NCBI GenBank assembly: GCA_964615935.1
Contig: CAZTTG010000003.1
Location: forward strand, 62,001-126,000
Source: CAZTTG01 sp964615935
GTDB lineage: Bacteria; Planctomycetota; UBA1135; GCA-002686595
Reading direction: 5' to 3'
Length of the DNA: 64,000 bases
Of the stretch, positions 15,457 through 24,117 are shown piece after piece. Both the position numbers and the translations under genes were made by a program. The notes below the pieces were generated by a model. It searched no databases and was not told the origin of the DNA. It saw nothing but the letters and a program-made list of their open reading frames with translations. Position 1 is the first letter of the stretch, and every line of letters begins with the position of its first letter.

Positions 15457-17325
15457 GTGATGATCAGCCTGCTCCCCCTCCTCGCCCTGGTCCCGCTGCA
15501 GGGCCAGCCCTCCGCCGGGACCAACCGTCACGTCCTGGTGCGTCACGAGCGCGCCCCGGAGCTGGCGACCGAGCTCTTCGGGGGGGGCTTCGACGTGCTC
15601 CCGGCGGCCGTCGCTCGCGATTCCCTCGAGGTGATCGTCTCGCCGGCGGAGCTGGAGCTCCTGCGCGGCCGCGGGCTCGCGATCGAGGTCCTGTCGATCG
15701 GCCGGCCCTTCCGGGAGATCCAGCGCGAGCGCCAGCTTCGCGCGGTGAAGGAGGGGCTCGAGGCGGTGCCGCCCGGCTATCCGACCCTGTCCCAGATCCT
15801 GGCCCAGATGCAGGCTGCGGCCGCGTCCCACCCGGCCATCTGCAAGTACGTGGATCTGACGGTGGAGTACGGGGCCCCGGTCACCTGGGAGGGGCGGCAC
15901 ATCTACGCGGTGAAGATCTCGGACAACGTCGATCTGGAGGAGGACGAGCCGGCCTTCCTGCAGGTCGACAACCATCATGCTCGGGAGATCGTCACTCCCG
16001 TCCTGGGGCTGTACACCATCGAGCAGTTGACGAGCCAGTACGGGATCGACCCGGACATCACCCAGGTGGTCGATGATTGGGAGATCTGGGTCAACCCGGT
16101 GTTCAATCCCGACGGCTACGAGTACGTGTACAACCACGACAACTGGTGGCGCAAGAACCGCCGCAACAACGGTGGTGGCGTGTACGGGGTGGACCTGAAC
16201 CGCAACTATCCCTTCGGGTGGGATGCCTCCTGCGGTGGCAGCACCACCCCCAGCTCGGAGACCTATCGCGGTCCCAGCCCGGCCTCCGAGCAGGAGACCC
16301 AGACCATGATCCTGTGGTCGGCCGACCGGCGCTGGGTCAAGGTCCAGGACAACCACAGCTATGGGGAGCACCTCCGGTACTCCTATGGCACCTGCCTGTA
16401 CCACCCCTGGGAGTCCTTCTTCCAGTCGGAGGCCTCCAGCTTGTCGCAGGCCTCGGGCTACGGCGGATGGACGCAGAACTCCTGCTGCGGGGGCGGCGAG
16501 TTCGGGTATCAGATCCACACCTATGGCTCCTCGGCCTACCTGTGGGAGACGGCCCCGGAATTCCAGCCCGCCTACTCCTCGGCGCAGGCCGAGGCGGTCA
16601 AGGTGTTCGGCGGCACCATGGCTCACCTGCTGCGGCCGATCCCCATCTCGGGCCACGTGACCGATTCCTGCAGCGGCCTGCCGGTGGTGGCCGAGATCAG
16701 CCTGCCGGGGGTCGGTTTCCAGCACAACGAGAAGCACGGCAGCGGGGGTCTTCACGGGCGCTACCACGTCTTCGCGCCCCCGGGCGGCTACACGCTCCGC
16801 TTCGAGGCGCCGGGCTATGCGACTCAGGAGCATCCGGTGACGGTGGCGAATCTCTCCACCGCGATCGTGCTCGACGTCCAGCTCGACCCCGCCGGGCAGG
16901 CCACCATCTACTGCACGGCCAAGGTCAACAGCCAGTTCTGCACCCCGGCGATCACCTACAGCGGGGCGGCCAGTGCCAGCTCGCCTCAGCCTTTCGACAT
17001 CGGCGCGGTGAACATGCTGAACAACAAGAACGGGGTGCTGTTCTACGGTTTCGAGCCGTACAGCCTGCCGTTCCAGGGCGCGTACTTGTGCGTCAAACCT
17101 CCCGTCAAGAGGACGCCGGTCCAGAACTCCGGTGGCAATCCGCCGCCGCCCGACTGCTCGGGGACGTACTCCTTCGATTTCAACGCCTACATCCAGTCGG
17201 GCGCCGATCCGCTCCTGGTGGTGGGCACCTCGGTCTACGCCGGATACTGGGCCCGCGATCCGGCGGACTTCAGCGGTTTCGGGACGAGCCTGACGGACGC
17301 GCTGGCGTTCACGATCTGTCCGTGA
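15457..17325 (+). CDS. Secreted M14 zinc carboxypeptidase with C-terminal YCT domain
   Basis: The 622-residue product starts at GTG, seven bases after AAGGAG. A signal peptide is followed by a propeptide (to about 100) and an M14 catalytic domain (about 108-390). Zinc ligands are His174 and Glu177 in NHHAREIVTP and His300 in VQDNHSYGEH; Arg249 is in DLNRNYPFGW and the probable catalytic Glu364 in LWETAPEF. A carboxypeptidase-regulatory-like beta domain follows (about 395-480), then the YCT C-terminal domain (484-622; YCTAKVNSQFC, LPFQGAYLCVKPPVKRTP, DCSG). It removes C-terminal residues from external peptides. The C-terminal domain recurs in four other proteins in this window and is probably for sorting or surface attachment. 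Confidence 0.92.
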   Translation: MMISLLPLLALVPLQGQPSAGTNRHVLVRHERAPELATELFGGGFDVLPAAVARDSLEVIVSPAELELLRGRGLAIEVLSIGRPFREIQRERQLRAVKEGLEAVPPGYPTLSQILAQMQAAAASHPAICKYVDLTVEYGAPVTWEGRHIYAVKISDNVDLEEDEPAFLQVDNHHAREIVTPVLGLYTIEQLTSQYGIDPDITQVVDDWEIWVNPVFNPDGYEYVYNHDNWWRKNRRNNGGGVYGVDLNRNYPFGWDASCGGSTTPSSETYRGPSPASEQETQTMILWSADRRWVKVQDNHSYGEHLRYSYGTCLYHPWESFFQSEASSLSQASGYGGWTQNSCCGGGEFGYQIHTYGSSAYLWETAPEFQPAYSSAQAEAVKVFGGTMAHLLRPIPISGHVTDSCSGLPVVAEISLPGVGFQHNEKHGSGGLHGRYHVFAPPGGYTLRFEAPGYATQEHPVTVANLSTAIVLDVQLDPAGQATIYCTAKVNSQFCTPAITYSGAASASSPQPFDIGAVNMLNNKNGVLFYGFEPYSLPFQGAYLCVKPPVKRTPVQNSGGNPPPPDCSGTYSFDFNAYIQSGADPLLVVGTSVYAGYWARDPADFSGFGTSLTDALAFTICP

Positions 17326-17708
17326 TTCAGGTCTGCAGGCGCCCCGGGTTCGAGGGCGAGCTCGGGGTGTCTGTGTGCCTGGAGTCTGTCCCCTGACGGG
17401 CTTCCCGGGGCCCCGCTTGCGCGCGGGATCCCGGGAAGCCCCGCAGAGGGCAGGAGAGCCGCAGAGCCGGCACCCCAGGCTCAGCACCTCCCGGTGCCCG
17501 AGCGAGCTTCTCGCGGATCCACCCGCAACCGCCGCCGATCCCGCGCATCCCCACTGGGCGGTGGGGCCCGGTGGATGCGCCCGACACCTCACCGCCACGG
17601 AGCCGGGGATCGCTCCCCCGCCGCGAAGGCCTTTCGCAGCGCTAACGTCCGGGGACTCCCGCTTCCTGGTACAAAGCCCGCTTCGCCACGGCGGAGCCGA
17701 CGGAATCC
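17326..17708. other. Intergenic stretch with a long hairpin
   Basis: No gene is seen. The stretch contains a 12-bp perfect inverted repeat (GGGCTTCCCGGG at 17398-17409 and its complement at 17430-17441) with a 20-nt GC-rich loop and no T-tract. It lies about 70 bp after the carboxypeptidase stop and may still act in transcript ending. Confidence 0.5.
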
Positions 17709-19067
17709 ATGCCGATCTCCATGCTCGACGAGGCGCGGCGCATCGTGCGCATCGCGGCCCCAACGGCCCTGACCCAGCTCAGCATGATGGGCCTGTGGGT
17801 GGTCGACACCCTGATGCTGTTCCGGGTCAGCGTCGAGGCTCAGGACGCGGCCGCCCTGGGGCGTGTGTGGGCCTTCGGCACGGCCATGATCGGCTTCGGC
17901 CTCCTGTTCGGACTGGACCCCGTACTGAGCCAGGCCTGGGGCGCTCGAGATCGGCGACGCCTGGGCACCGCCCTGCAGCAAGGGCTCCTGCTGTGCCTGC
18001 TGCTGACGCTTCCGCTGGGCATCCTGTGGCTGCTCACCGGGCCGATCCTCGAGCTGTGCGGCCAGAACCCCCACCTCGCCCGGGACGCTCACACCTACGT
18101 GCTGGTGCAGCTCCCCGCCCTGCCCTTCCTCCTGGCCTTCCTGGTGCTGCGCCAGTACCTGCACTCCCGCAGCATCGTGTTTCCCGCGCTGGTCATCGCC
18201 GTCGGGGCCAACCTGCTCAACGCCCTGGCCAACTGGATCCTGATCTTCGGGCACTGGGGCGCGCCGGCCCTCGGCCACGTCGGCGCCGGCATCGCGACCT
18301 CCATCGTCGAGGTCGCCATGGTCGGCGGCCTGGCCCTCTGGATCGTGCGCGGCCGGCTCTACCGCGGCGCCTGGGCGGGGTGGAGCCGAGCCGCGTGGGG
18401 CCTCTCCGGCCTGCGGCCGGTGCTGGCCCTGGGCCTGCCCGTGGCCCTGCAGCTGGGCTTCGAGATCTGGGCCTTCCAGATCTCGACCCTGTGGGCGGGG
18501 CGACTGGGCGAGGGAGTGCACGAGCTCGCCAGCCACAACATCGTGATGCAGCTGGCCTCGATCACCTTCATGGTCCCCCTGGGCGTCTCCATCGGGGTCG
18601 CCACCCGAGTGGGCAACCTCATCGGCGAGGGTCGACCGCGCGAGGCCCAGCTTTCCGCCTGGCTGGGCTTCGGAATGGGAGGCGCGGCCATGGCCCTGGC
18701 GGGCCTGGCCTTCGTGATCGGGCGGGACGTCCTCCCCACCTGGTACACCACCGACGCCGCGGTCGTGGCGCTGGCCTCCAGCATCCTGCCCATCGCGGCC
18801 GCCTTCCAGCTCTTCGACGGACTGCAGGTGGTCGGAGGGGGGATCCTGCGCGGCATGGGGCGCACGCGCCCGATAGCGGTGATCAACTTCGTGGCCTACT
18901 ACGTCCTGGCCCTGCCCCTGGGGTGGTGGCTGTGCTTCCACCTGGAGCGAGGCCTGGCGGGCATCTGGTGGGGCCTGGCCCTGGCGCTGATCGCGGTGGC
19001 CTCGGCCCTCCTGGTCTACGTCTGGCGCCGGGGCCCGGCCACCGTCCCCGCGCGGGTCCGCGCCTGA
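17709..19067 (+). CDS. MATE-family multidrug/Na+-driven efflux transporter
   Basis: The 452-residue product has twelve hydrophobic segments in two homologous halves. The N-terminal half begins RIAAPTALTQLSMMGLWVVDTLM, the standard MATE helix 1. Family landmarks include GLLFGLDPVLSQAWGARD after helix 2 and, in the second half, GVSIGVATRVGNLIGEGRPREA and GGGILRGMGRTRPIAVIN. It is an inner-membrane antiporter for cationic drugs or metabolites, most like the NorM branch. The gene stands alone between non-overlapping neighbours and is convergent with the LamG genes. Confidence 0.93.
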   Translation: MPISMLDEARRIVRIAAPTALTQLSMMGLWVVDTLMLFRVSVEAQDAAALGRVWAFGTAMIGFGLLFGLDPVLSQAWGARDRRRLGTALQQGLLLCLLLTLPLGILWLLTGPILELCGQNPHLARDAHTYVLVQLPALPFLLAFLVLRQYLHSRSIVFPALVIAVGANLLNALANWILIFGHWGAPALGHVGAGIATSIVEVAMVGGLALWIVRGRLYRGAWAGWSRAAWGLSGLRPVLALGLPVALQLGFEIWAFQISTLWAGRLGEGVHELASHNIVMQLASITFMVPLGVSIGVATRVGNLIGEGRPREAQLSAWLGFGMGGAAMALAGLAFVIGRDVLPTWYTTDAAVVALASSILPIAAAFQLFDGLQVVGGGILRGMGRTRPIAVINFVAYYVLALPLGWWLCFHLERGLAGIWWGLALALIAVASALLVYVWRRGPATVPARVRA

Positions 19068-19089
19068 GCGCGGCGCCCGCCCATGCCAT

Positions 19090-20247
19090 CTAGGGACCCA
19101 CCGTGAACTCGATCGCGTCCGACAGGCCCACCCCCACCGGATCGAGCGGGTCCAGGTACCAGAACTGACCCCAGGCCTGCGCGCCCACCGGCAGCAGGTT
19201 GGCGCCGTGGCCCTTCTGCATCCACTGGTTGAAGTCGATGGCCAGGGTCCCCGAGCAGTCGGCCGGGGGCGGGTTCCCGCCGGTGTTCTGCACCGCCGTT
19301 CGCCTCAGGGGCGGCAGGACGCACAACACCCCTCCCTGGAAGGTCAGGTTGAGCCGGCCGCTCAGGCCGTAGAAGAACATCCCGGTCTTGTTGTTGACGA
19401 GGTTGGCCGCGCGGATGTCGAAGGGGCCCGCGTTGGAGACGCTGGGAGCGCCGAGGTGCGCGACGGCCGGGACGCAGCCCTGCGAGTTGAGCTTGGCGGT
19501 GCAGTAGATCACGCCCCCGCACTGCACCGTCGCGCCGGGGTTCTGGTAGAGGTACGAGACCTCCGCCGCCGTCAACGCCCCGTCGTACACCTGGATGTCG
19601 TCCAGGTGCCCGTCGAACCACTCGGTCGCGCCCTGCAGCGTGGCGATGAACCACCTGGTTCCAGAGGGCCCGGACTGGGAGGCGCCGACCACCGTGCTGA
19701 TGGGCTGCCCGTCGACGTAGAAGGTCACGTCGAAGCTGGCGTCGAAGACGCAGGCGACGTGAGTCCAGGTGCCCGGGGTGATGCTCCCCCCGCCCATGTA
19801 GTCCTGGATGCCGCGAGTGGTGAAGAGGAGCTGGTCATAGTAGAAACCGAACTCCCAGCTCGACTCGTTGCCGAAGATGCGGTGGAAGCCCACGAGCTGG
19901 TCCGGGTTGACCCAGGCGCTGACCGACAGCTCGCTGCGCATCCCGGTCAAGGGGGGTCCATCGACCACCCAGGCGTGGTCGCCGGCGCCGTCGAAGTCGA
20001 TCGAGGTGCCCGTCCCGGCTGCGGCGCCGGGGGCGCCCAGGACCGGAATGCCGCCGACGGTCATGTCCAGGCCGTTCCCCGAGGAGTCCGACAGCTTGCC
20101 TCCGGCGGTCTCGTCCAGCCGGTAGTGCGCCACCAGCTGGGGCTTGCAGGGCCCGGTCGCCGATGCCAGCGGTGACAGGCACAGGGCCGAGAGCGCCGCG
20201 GCCCAGGCCCTACCTCGCCTTCGCTCGTCTCTTCCGATCTTGCTCAT
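19090..20247 (-). CDS. Secreted LamG/concanavalin-like protein with YCT C-terminal domain (copy 2)
   Basis: The 385-residue product has a signal peptide (AWAAALSALCLSPLASA). A LamG-type jelly-roll domain (about 35-240) contains LVAHYRLDETAGGKLSDSSG, SVSAWVNPDQLVG, DVTFYVDGQPIS and the closing HLDDIQVYDGALTAAEVSYL. The YCT domain (about 249-385) contains YCTAKLNSQGC, NNKTGMFFYGLSG and FQGGVLCVLPPLRRT. LamG domains bind carbohydrate or protein. It is a tandem duplicate of the gene 45 bp upstream; the C-terminal halves are nearly identical at DNA level while the LamG halves have diverged. Confidence 0.9.
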   Translation of the reverse strand: MSKIGRDERRRGRAWAAALSALCLSPLASATGPCKPQLVAHYRLDETAGGKLSDSSGNGLDMTVGGIPVLGAPGAAAGTGTSIDFDGAGDHAWVVDGPPLTGMRSELSVSAWVNPDQLVGFHRIFGNESSWEFGFYYDQLLFTTRGIQDYMGGGSITPGTWTHVACVFDASFDVTFYVDGQPISTVVGASQSGPSGTRWFIATLQGATEWFDGHLDDIQVYDGALTAAEVSYLYQNPGATVQCGGVIYCTAKLNSQGCVPAVAHLGAPSVSNAGPFDIRAANLVNNKTGMFFYGLSGRLNLTFQGGVLCVLPPLRRTAVQNTGGNPPPADCSGTLAIDFNQWMQKGHGANLLPVGAQAWGQFWYLDPLDPVGVGLSDAIEFTVGP

Positions 20248-20292
20248 CTCGTCATTCCGCGCCAGGGCGCCGCCCGTCGAGCCGAGGCTCGA

Positions 20293-21438
20293 TCAGGGTC
20301 CCACCGTGAATTCGATCGCGTTCGAGAGACCCACCCCGAACGGATCGAGCGGGTCCAGGTACCAGAACTGCCCCCAGGCCTGCGTGCCCACCGGCAGCAG
20401 GTTGGCGCCGTGGCCCTTCTGCATCCACTGGTTGAAGTCGATGGCCAGGGTCCCCGAGCAATCGGCCGGGGGCGGATTGCCGCCGGTCCCCTGCACCATT
20501 GTCCGCTTCAAGGGCGGCAGGACGCACAGCACCCCTCCCTGGAAGGCCAGGTTGAGCCGACCGCTCAGGCCGTAGAAGAACATCCCGCTCTTGTTGTTGA
20601 TGAGGTCGAAGGCGCTGACGTCGAAGGGACCCGCATTCGAGGCGCTGGGGGCGCCGCTGGCGACGATCGCCGGCGTGCAGGCCTGCGAGTTGAGCTTGCC
20701 GGTGCAGTAGGTCTTCTGGGCGCACGGCGCCGTCGATCCCGGATTCTGGACCATGTACAGGATCTGCGCCGCCGAGAGGGAGCCCTCGTACACCTGCAGA
20801 TCGTCCAGCTCCCCGTCGAGCCACTCGATCGTCCCGGCGTAGGTGCCCACGAACCAGTCCTGGACCGGGGGGTTGGCCGGCGCCCCGCCGGCCACGAAGC
20901 CGATCGGCTGACCGTCGACGTAGAACATCACGTCGAAGTTGGCGTCGAAGACCGCCGCCACGTGGGCCCAGACGTCGGCCTGTAGGTTGCCGGCGGTGAC
21001 GTAGTCCTTGACGGTGCGGGTGGTGAAGACCAGCCCGGTGCCGTCCAGGCCGAAGGTCCAGCTCCCGTCGTTGCCGAACACCCGGCGCCGCCCCCCCAGG
21101 ACATCCGGCCGCACCCAGGCGCAGACCGACAGGTCGCTGCGCAGGTTGGTCAGGGGCGGCGCGTCGGTCACCGTCCCGCGATCGTCGACGCCGTCGAGCT
21201 CCACCGAGGCTCCGGTCGCCGCCGAGACCCCGGGGCCGCCCAGGACGGGACCTCCCAGCCATTGCCCGTCGAGGCCGTTGCCGGAGGAGTCGGCGAAGCT
21301 CGCCCCCGCGGCCTCGTCGAAGCCGTAGCGCGCCACCAGATCGGGACAGCTCCCCTGGCCCGTCGCAGCCCCGGTGAGCAGCATCGCGGCCAGCAGGACC
21401 GCCCCCGGTCGATTCCACGAACGTCCGGTCTGTCGCAT
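20293..21438 (-). CDS. Secreted LamG/concanavalin-like protein with YCT C-terminal domain (copy 1)
   Basis: The 381-residue paralogue of the adjacent gene has the same layout. A signal peptide (GAVLLAAMLLTGAATG) is followed by a LamG domain (LVARYGFDEAAGASFADSSG, SVCAWVRPDVLGG, DVMFYVDGQPIGF, ELDDLQVYEGSLSAAQILYM). The YCT domain contains YCTGKLNSQAC, NNKSGMFFYGLSG, FQGGVLCVLPPLKRT and QFWYLDPLDP. The two genes are co-oriented with a 45-bp gap and probably co-transcribed. No catalytic residues are evident; a surface adhesin or polysaccharide-binding role is inferred. Confidence 0.9.
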   Translation of the reverse strand: MRQTGRSWNRPGAVLLAAMLLTGAATGQGSCPDLVARYGFDEAAGASFADSSGNGLDGQWLGGPVLGGPGVSAATGASVELDGVDDRGTVTDAPPLTNLRSDLSVCAWVRPDVLGGRRRVFGNDGSWTFGLDGTGLVFTTRTVKDYVTAGNLQADVWAHVAAVFDANFDVMFYVDGQPIGFVAGGAPANPPVQDWFVGTYAGTIEWLDGELDDLQVYEGSLSAAQILYMVQNPGSTAPCAQKTYCTGKLNSQACTPAIVASGAPSASNAGPFDVSAFDLINNKSGMFFYGLSGRLNLAFQGGVLCVLPPLKRTMVQGTGGNPPPADCSGTLAIDFNQWMQKGHGANLLPVGTQAWGQFWYLDPLDPFGVGLSNAIEFTVGP

Positions 21439-21522
21439 CGCCAGCAGCCTCTCCGGTTTCGGTCCGTCTCGACTATACCCAAGCCCTCGGAATCCCGCAC
21501 CCCCGACCGGGACCGGCCCGGC

Positions 21523-23940
21523 TCAGCGCCCCTCCAGGATCTGGATCTCGCTGAAGCCCACCGCGTCGCTGCCCACCAGGCGATCGCGCGAGCCGAGGAT
21601 CCGGAGCTCGAGCTGGGAGAGCTTCTCGGTGCGCTCGAAGACCAGCTCCGTCTTGCGCATGGGATCGGCGTTCATCTCGACCTCCAGGACCTTGCGCCGG
21701 TTGAGCACCACCCGGACCCGCGCCGGGCGCGGAGCGGCGCGGTGCGTCGCGCGCGGCCGGGCGTGGGTGAGCAGGAGGCGGTCGGCCTTGAGCCGCTGGC
21801 TGAAGGTCAGCCGGATCCAGGGCTCCGCGTCGTCCAGCGCGCAGTGCCAGCGGGTGGCGTAGCTCCCGTCGATGGCCCGATCGGCCTTCTGCCCACCGCC
21901 GTGGTGGGAGGAGGCCATGACCCGGACCCGGCCCCGGACGATCCGGTTCCTCTCCCGGTCGAGAGGGTAGCGCAGGGTCTCGGGATCCAGGGCCGCCTCG
22001 ACCCGCAGCTTCAGCTCGGGCGAGGCCACCACCACCGGCTCGGGCTCGAAGCCCTCCTCGCGCGGAGGGGCGAGCGCGTGCACCCGCGCCACCACGGCCC
22101 ACTCCCCGGCGCTGGGGAAGGTGTGCTGCGCGGCGAAGCGATGCTGGCCGGCGGGACGCGCGGGGTTGCCGGCGCAGACGCGTACGATCTGCTCGGGGCC
22201 GCCCAGCTCCAGGTGGCGGACGGCGAACTCCACGCGCTCGATGCGCAGCCCGCGGCCCTCCTCTCCGGGCCACTCCAGGCGGGCCAGGAGGTCCTTCGAG
22301 AAGCCGCTGATCCACACCGCCACCGGCGCCTCCCCGGTGGCCCGCAGCATCACCTCGGCGTCGGCCTCGGCGGTCTCGCGGACCCTCCCTCCCGCCCCCG
22401 AGCCGCCGCTGGTGGGCGCGGTGGCGCGCCGCAGGAAGAGCAGCGCCAGCAGCGTGTCCACCATCGGGTCCTTGCCCGCCTGGGTCGCGGTCCACGAGCC
22501 GTCCTCCGCCTGGGCCCCCACCAGGTACTCCGCCCCGTCCCAGTACCAGTTGATGCCGCCCAGGATGTCGAGCCCCAGCAGGCTGCCGACGCGCTCGATG
22601 CCGTAGACATGAAAGTAGTGGTGGGCGTTGTGGCCCGGGTTCCCCCCCCAGGTCATGTTGTGGTCGAGCCAGGCCAGGGCCGAGCGGCGCGCCATGGCGC
22701 TCTTCTGGCGGTACTTGACCGCGATCTCGCGCCCCAGGGCCTGCTCGCACATCGCCAGCACGGAGATGCCGGCGGTGGTCATGGATCCGCTCGGGGCGTG
22801 GCCCGGCCGGTAGCCGAAACCCGCCGCGTCCACCCGGCCGCCGGTGAAGGCGGTCACCTCGCTCTTGCCGCTCAGGCACTCCAGGGCTCCGCGCATCAGG
22901 GCGTGCCAGGCCCGCGGCGGCACCCGCGCGCCCGCCTTCTCGGCCGCTCGCAGCGCCAGGGCCACGAAGAGGCTGTTGGAGATGTCGCTGGGCAGGTAGT
23001 GGCCGGCGGGGTGCGTGGGGTAGGCCCAGCGGCCGCTGCTCTCCTGCCAGGAGACCAGCTCGTCCAGGCACTCCTCGAGCCGGGCGGTGTGGTCCGGGTC
23101 GCCCAGCTCGGCCAGGGCCAGGATGACGCACGCGAGGGAGTAGGTGAACTGCGGCGGTTCCGCCCGCAGGTAGGCCACCGCCCGTCGGATGGCCGGGTGA
23201 TCGCGCCGCAGGCCGCACTTCAGGAGCGCGTAGGTGGCGAAGGCGGTGTAGCCGCTGCCGTACTCGGGACGGTCGCCCCAGGAGCCGTCGAGGTATTGCA
23301 GGGGCAGGAGGTACTCGACGCCCCGGTCTATGGCCGCGTCGATGGCCGGCTGCGGGAACTTCGACCACGGGACCATCTGGAAGGCCCATTGGCCGTTGCC
23401 ATTGGCCACCTTGACCATCAGGTGGTTGACCCCGGAGCGCAGCGAGAGGATCAGGCTGTGGTCCTTCGTGTCCAGCCCGCGCGCCACGGCCCGGTCCAGG
23501 ATCAGCTCACCGTTCAACCACAGGCGCACGCAGTCGTCGCTCCCCAGGTTGATGGGCACCTCCCGGGCCCGGGTGGTCTGCACGACTCGATACAGATAGG
23601 CCACCGCCTCGTCGCTCCAGCGCTCCACCCCCTCGGGCGCCTCGAGCACCTGCGCGAACTCGATCGGGCCGACGTCCAGCGCCCGGCCCGGCTCGACCGC
23701 CAGGGGCTTCCATGCGATCCGGGCTCCGCCCTTGCCCCGGTAGACCCTCTCCAGATCGGGCCCCTCGAAGCCCGGCTCCATGGTCTTGAGGGTCTCCTCC
23801 ACCGAGTAGGGACGGCTGACGTCGCCGCTCCCCTGGGGGTGGTCGTAGGGACCCAGGACCCACCAGGGGCCCCACTCCTGGGCGACCGTCGGTGAGGTCA
23901 GGCAGAGCGCGAGTATCGCAGCCAGAGGGAGTCGCATCAT
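21523..23940 (-). CDS. Secreted alpha/alpha-toroid (prenyltransferase/cyclase-like) protein with discoidin-like end
   Basis: The 805-residue product has a signal peptide (LAAILALCLTSPTVAQ). An N-terminal beta domain follows (PWWVLGPYDHP to about 200, with a PA14-like NLGSDDCVRLWLNGELI). Residues about 205-520 form an alpha/alpha toroid with repeated units such as LLPLQYLDGSWGDRPEYGSG, YLVGAQAEDGSW and TAGISVLAM, like squalene-cyclase or prenyltransferase repeats. The last 200 residues contain a galactose-binding or discoidin-type pattern (DRAIDGSYATRWHC, WIRLTFSQRLKADRLLLTHA, GFSEIQILEG). The DxDD cyclase motif is not seen, so enzymatic cyclisation is unlikely. This type is frequent in planctomycetes, and its function is unknown. 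Confidence 0.85.
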   Translation of the reverse strand: MMRLPLAAILALCLTSPTVAQEWGPWWVLGPYDHPQGSGDVSRPYSVEETLKTMEPGFEGPDLERVYRGKGGARIAWKPLAVEPGRALDVGPIEFAQVLEAPEGVERWSDEAVAYLYRVVQTTRAREVPINLGSDDCVRLWLNGELILDRAVARGLDTKDHSLILSLRSGVNHLMVKVANGNGQWAFQMVPWSKFPQPAIDAAIDRGVEYLLPLQYLDGSWGDRPEYGSGYTAFATYALLKCGLRRDHPAIRRAVAYLRAEPPQFTYSLACVILALAELGDPDHTARLEECLDELVSWQESSGRWAYPTHPAGHYLPSDISNSLFVALALRAAEKAGARVPPRAWHALMRGALECLSGKSEVTAFTGGRVDAAGFGYRPGHAPSGSMTTAGISVLAMCEQALGREIAVKYRQKSAMARRSALAWLDHNMTWGGNPGHNAHHYFHVYGIERVGSLLGLDILGGINWYWDGAEYLVGAQAEDGSWTATQAGKDPMVDTLLALLFLRRATAPTSGGSGAGGRVRETAEADAEVMLRATGEAPVAVWISGFSKDLLARLEWPGEEGRGLRIERVEFAVRHLELGGPEQIVRVCAGNPARPAGQHRFAAQHTFPSAGEWAVVARVHALAPPREEGFEPEPVVVASPELKLRVEAALDPETLRYPLDRERNRIVRGRVRVMASSHHGGGQKADRAIDGSYATRWHCALDDAEPWIRLTFSQRLKADRLLLTHARPRATHRAAPRPARVRVVLNRRKVLEVEMNADPMRKTELVFERTEKLSQLELRILGSRDRLVGSDAVGFSEIQILEGR

Positions 23941-24117
23941 CGTGGTCCGGCGTGGCGCGGGCGCCCGATGGTACTCGATACTCCCCGGGCCGGGCAGCGC
24001 GCGGCGGGGACCTCCGGCCGGCGTGGGCTTCGCGCTTCATCCCGCGCGGAGCGGACAGTATCGTGGCCGCCTCCCGCATCGCCCGCCGACCCTCCCCTCA
24101 GCCCGGGAAGACCGCCG

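Noticed and set aside
17398..17441. Hairpin considered as an insertion-sequence end
   Set aside because: Both arms lie 20 nt apart with no transposase; it is a simple stem-loop.
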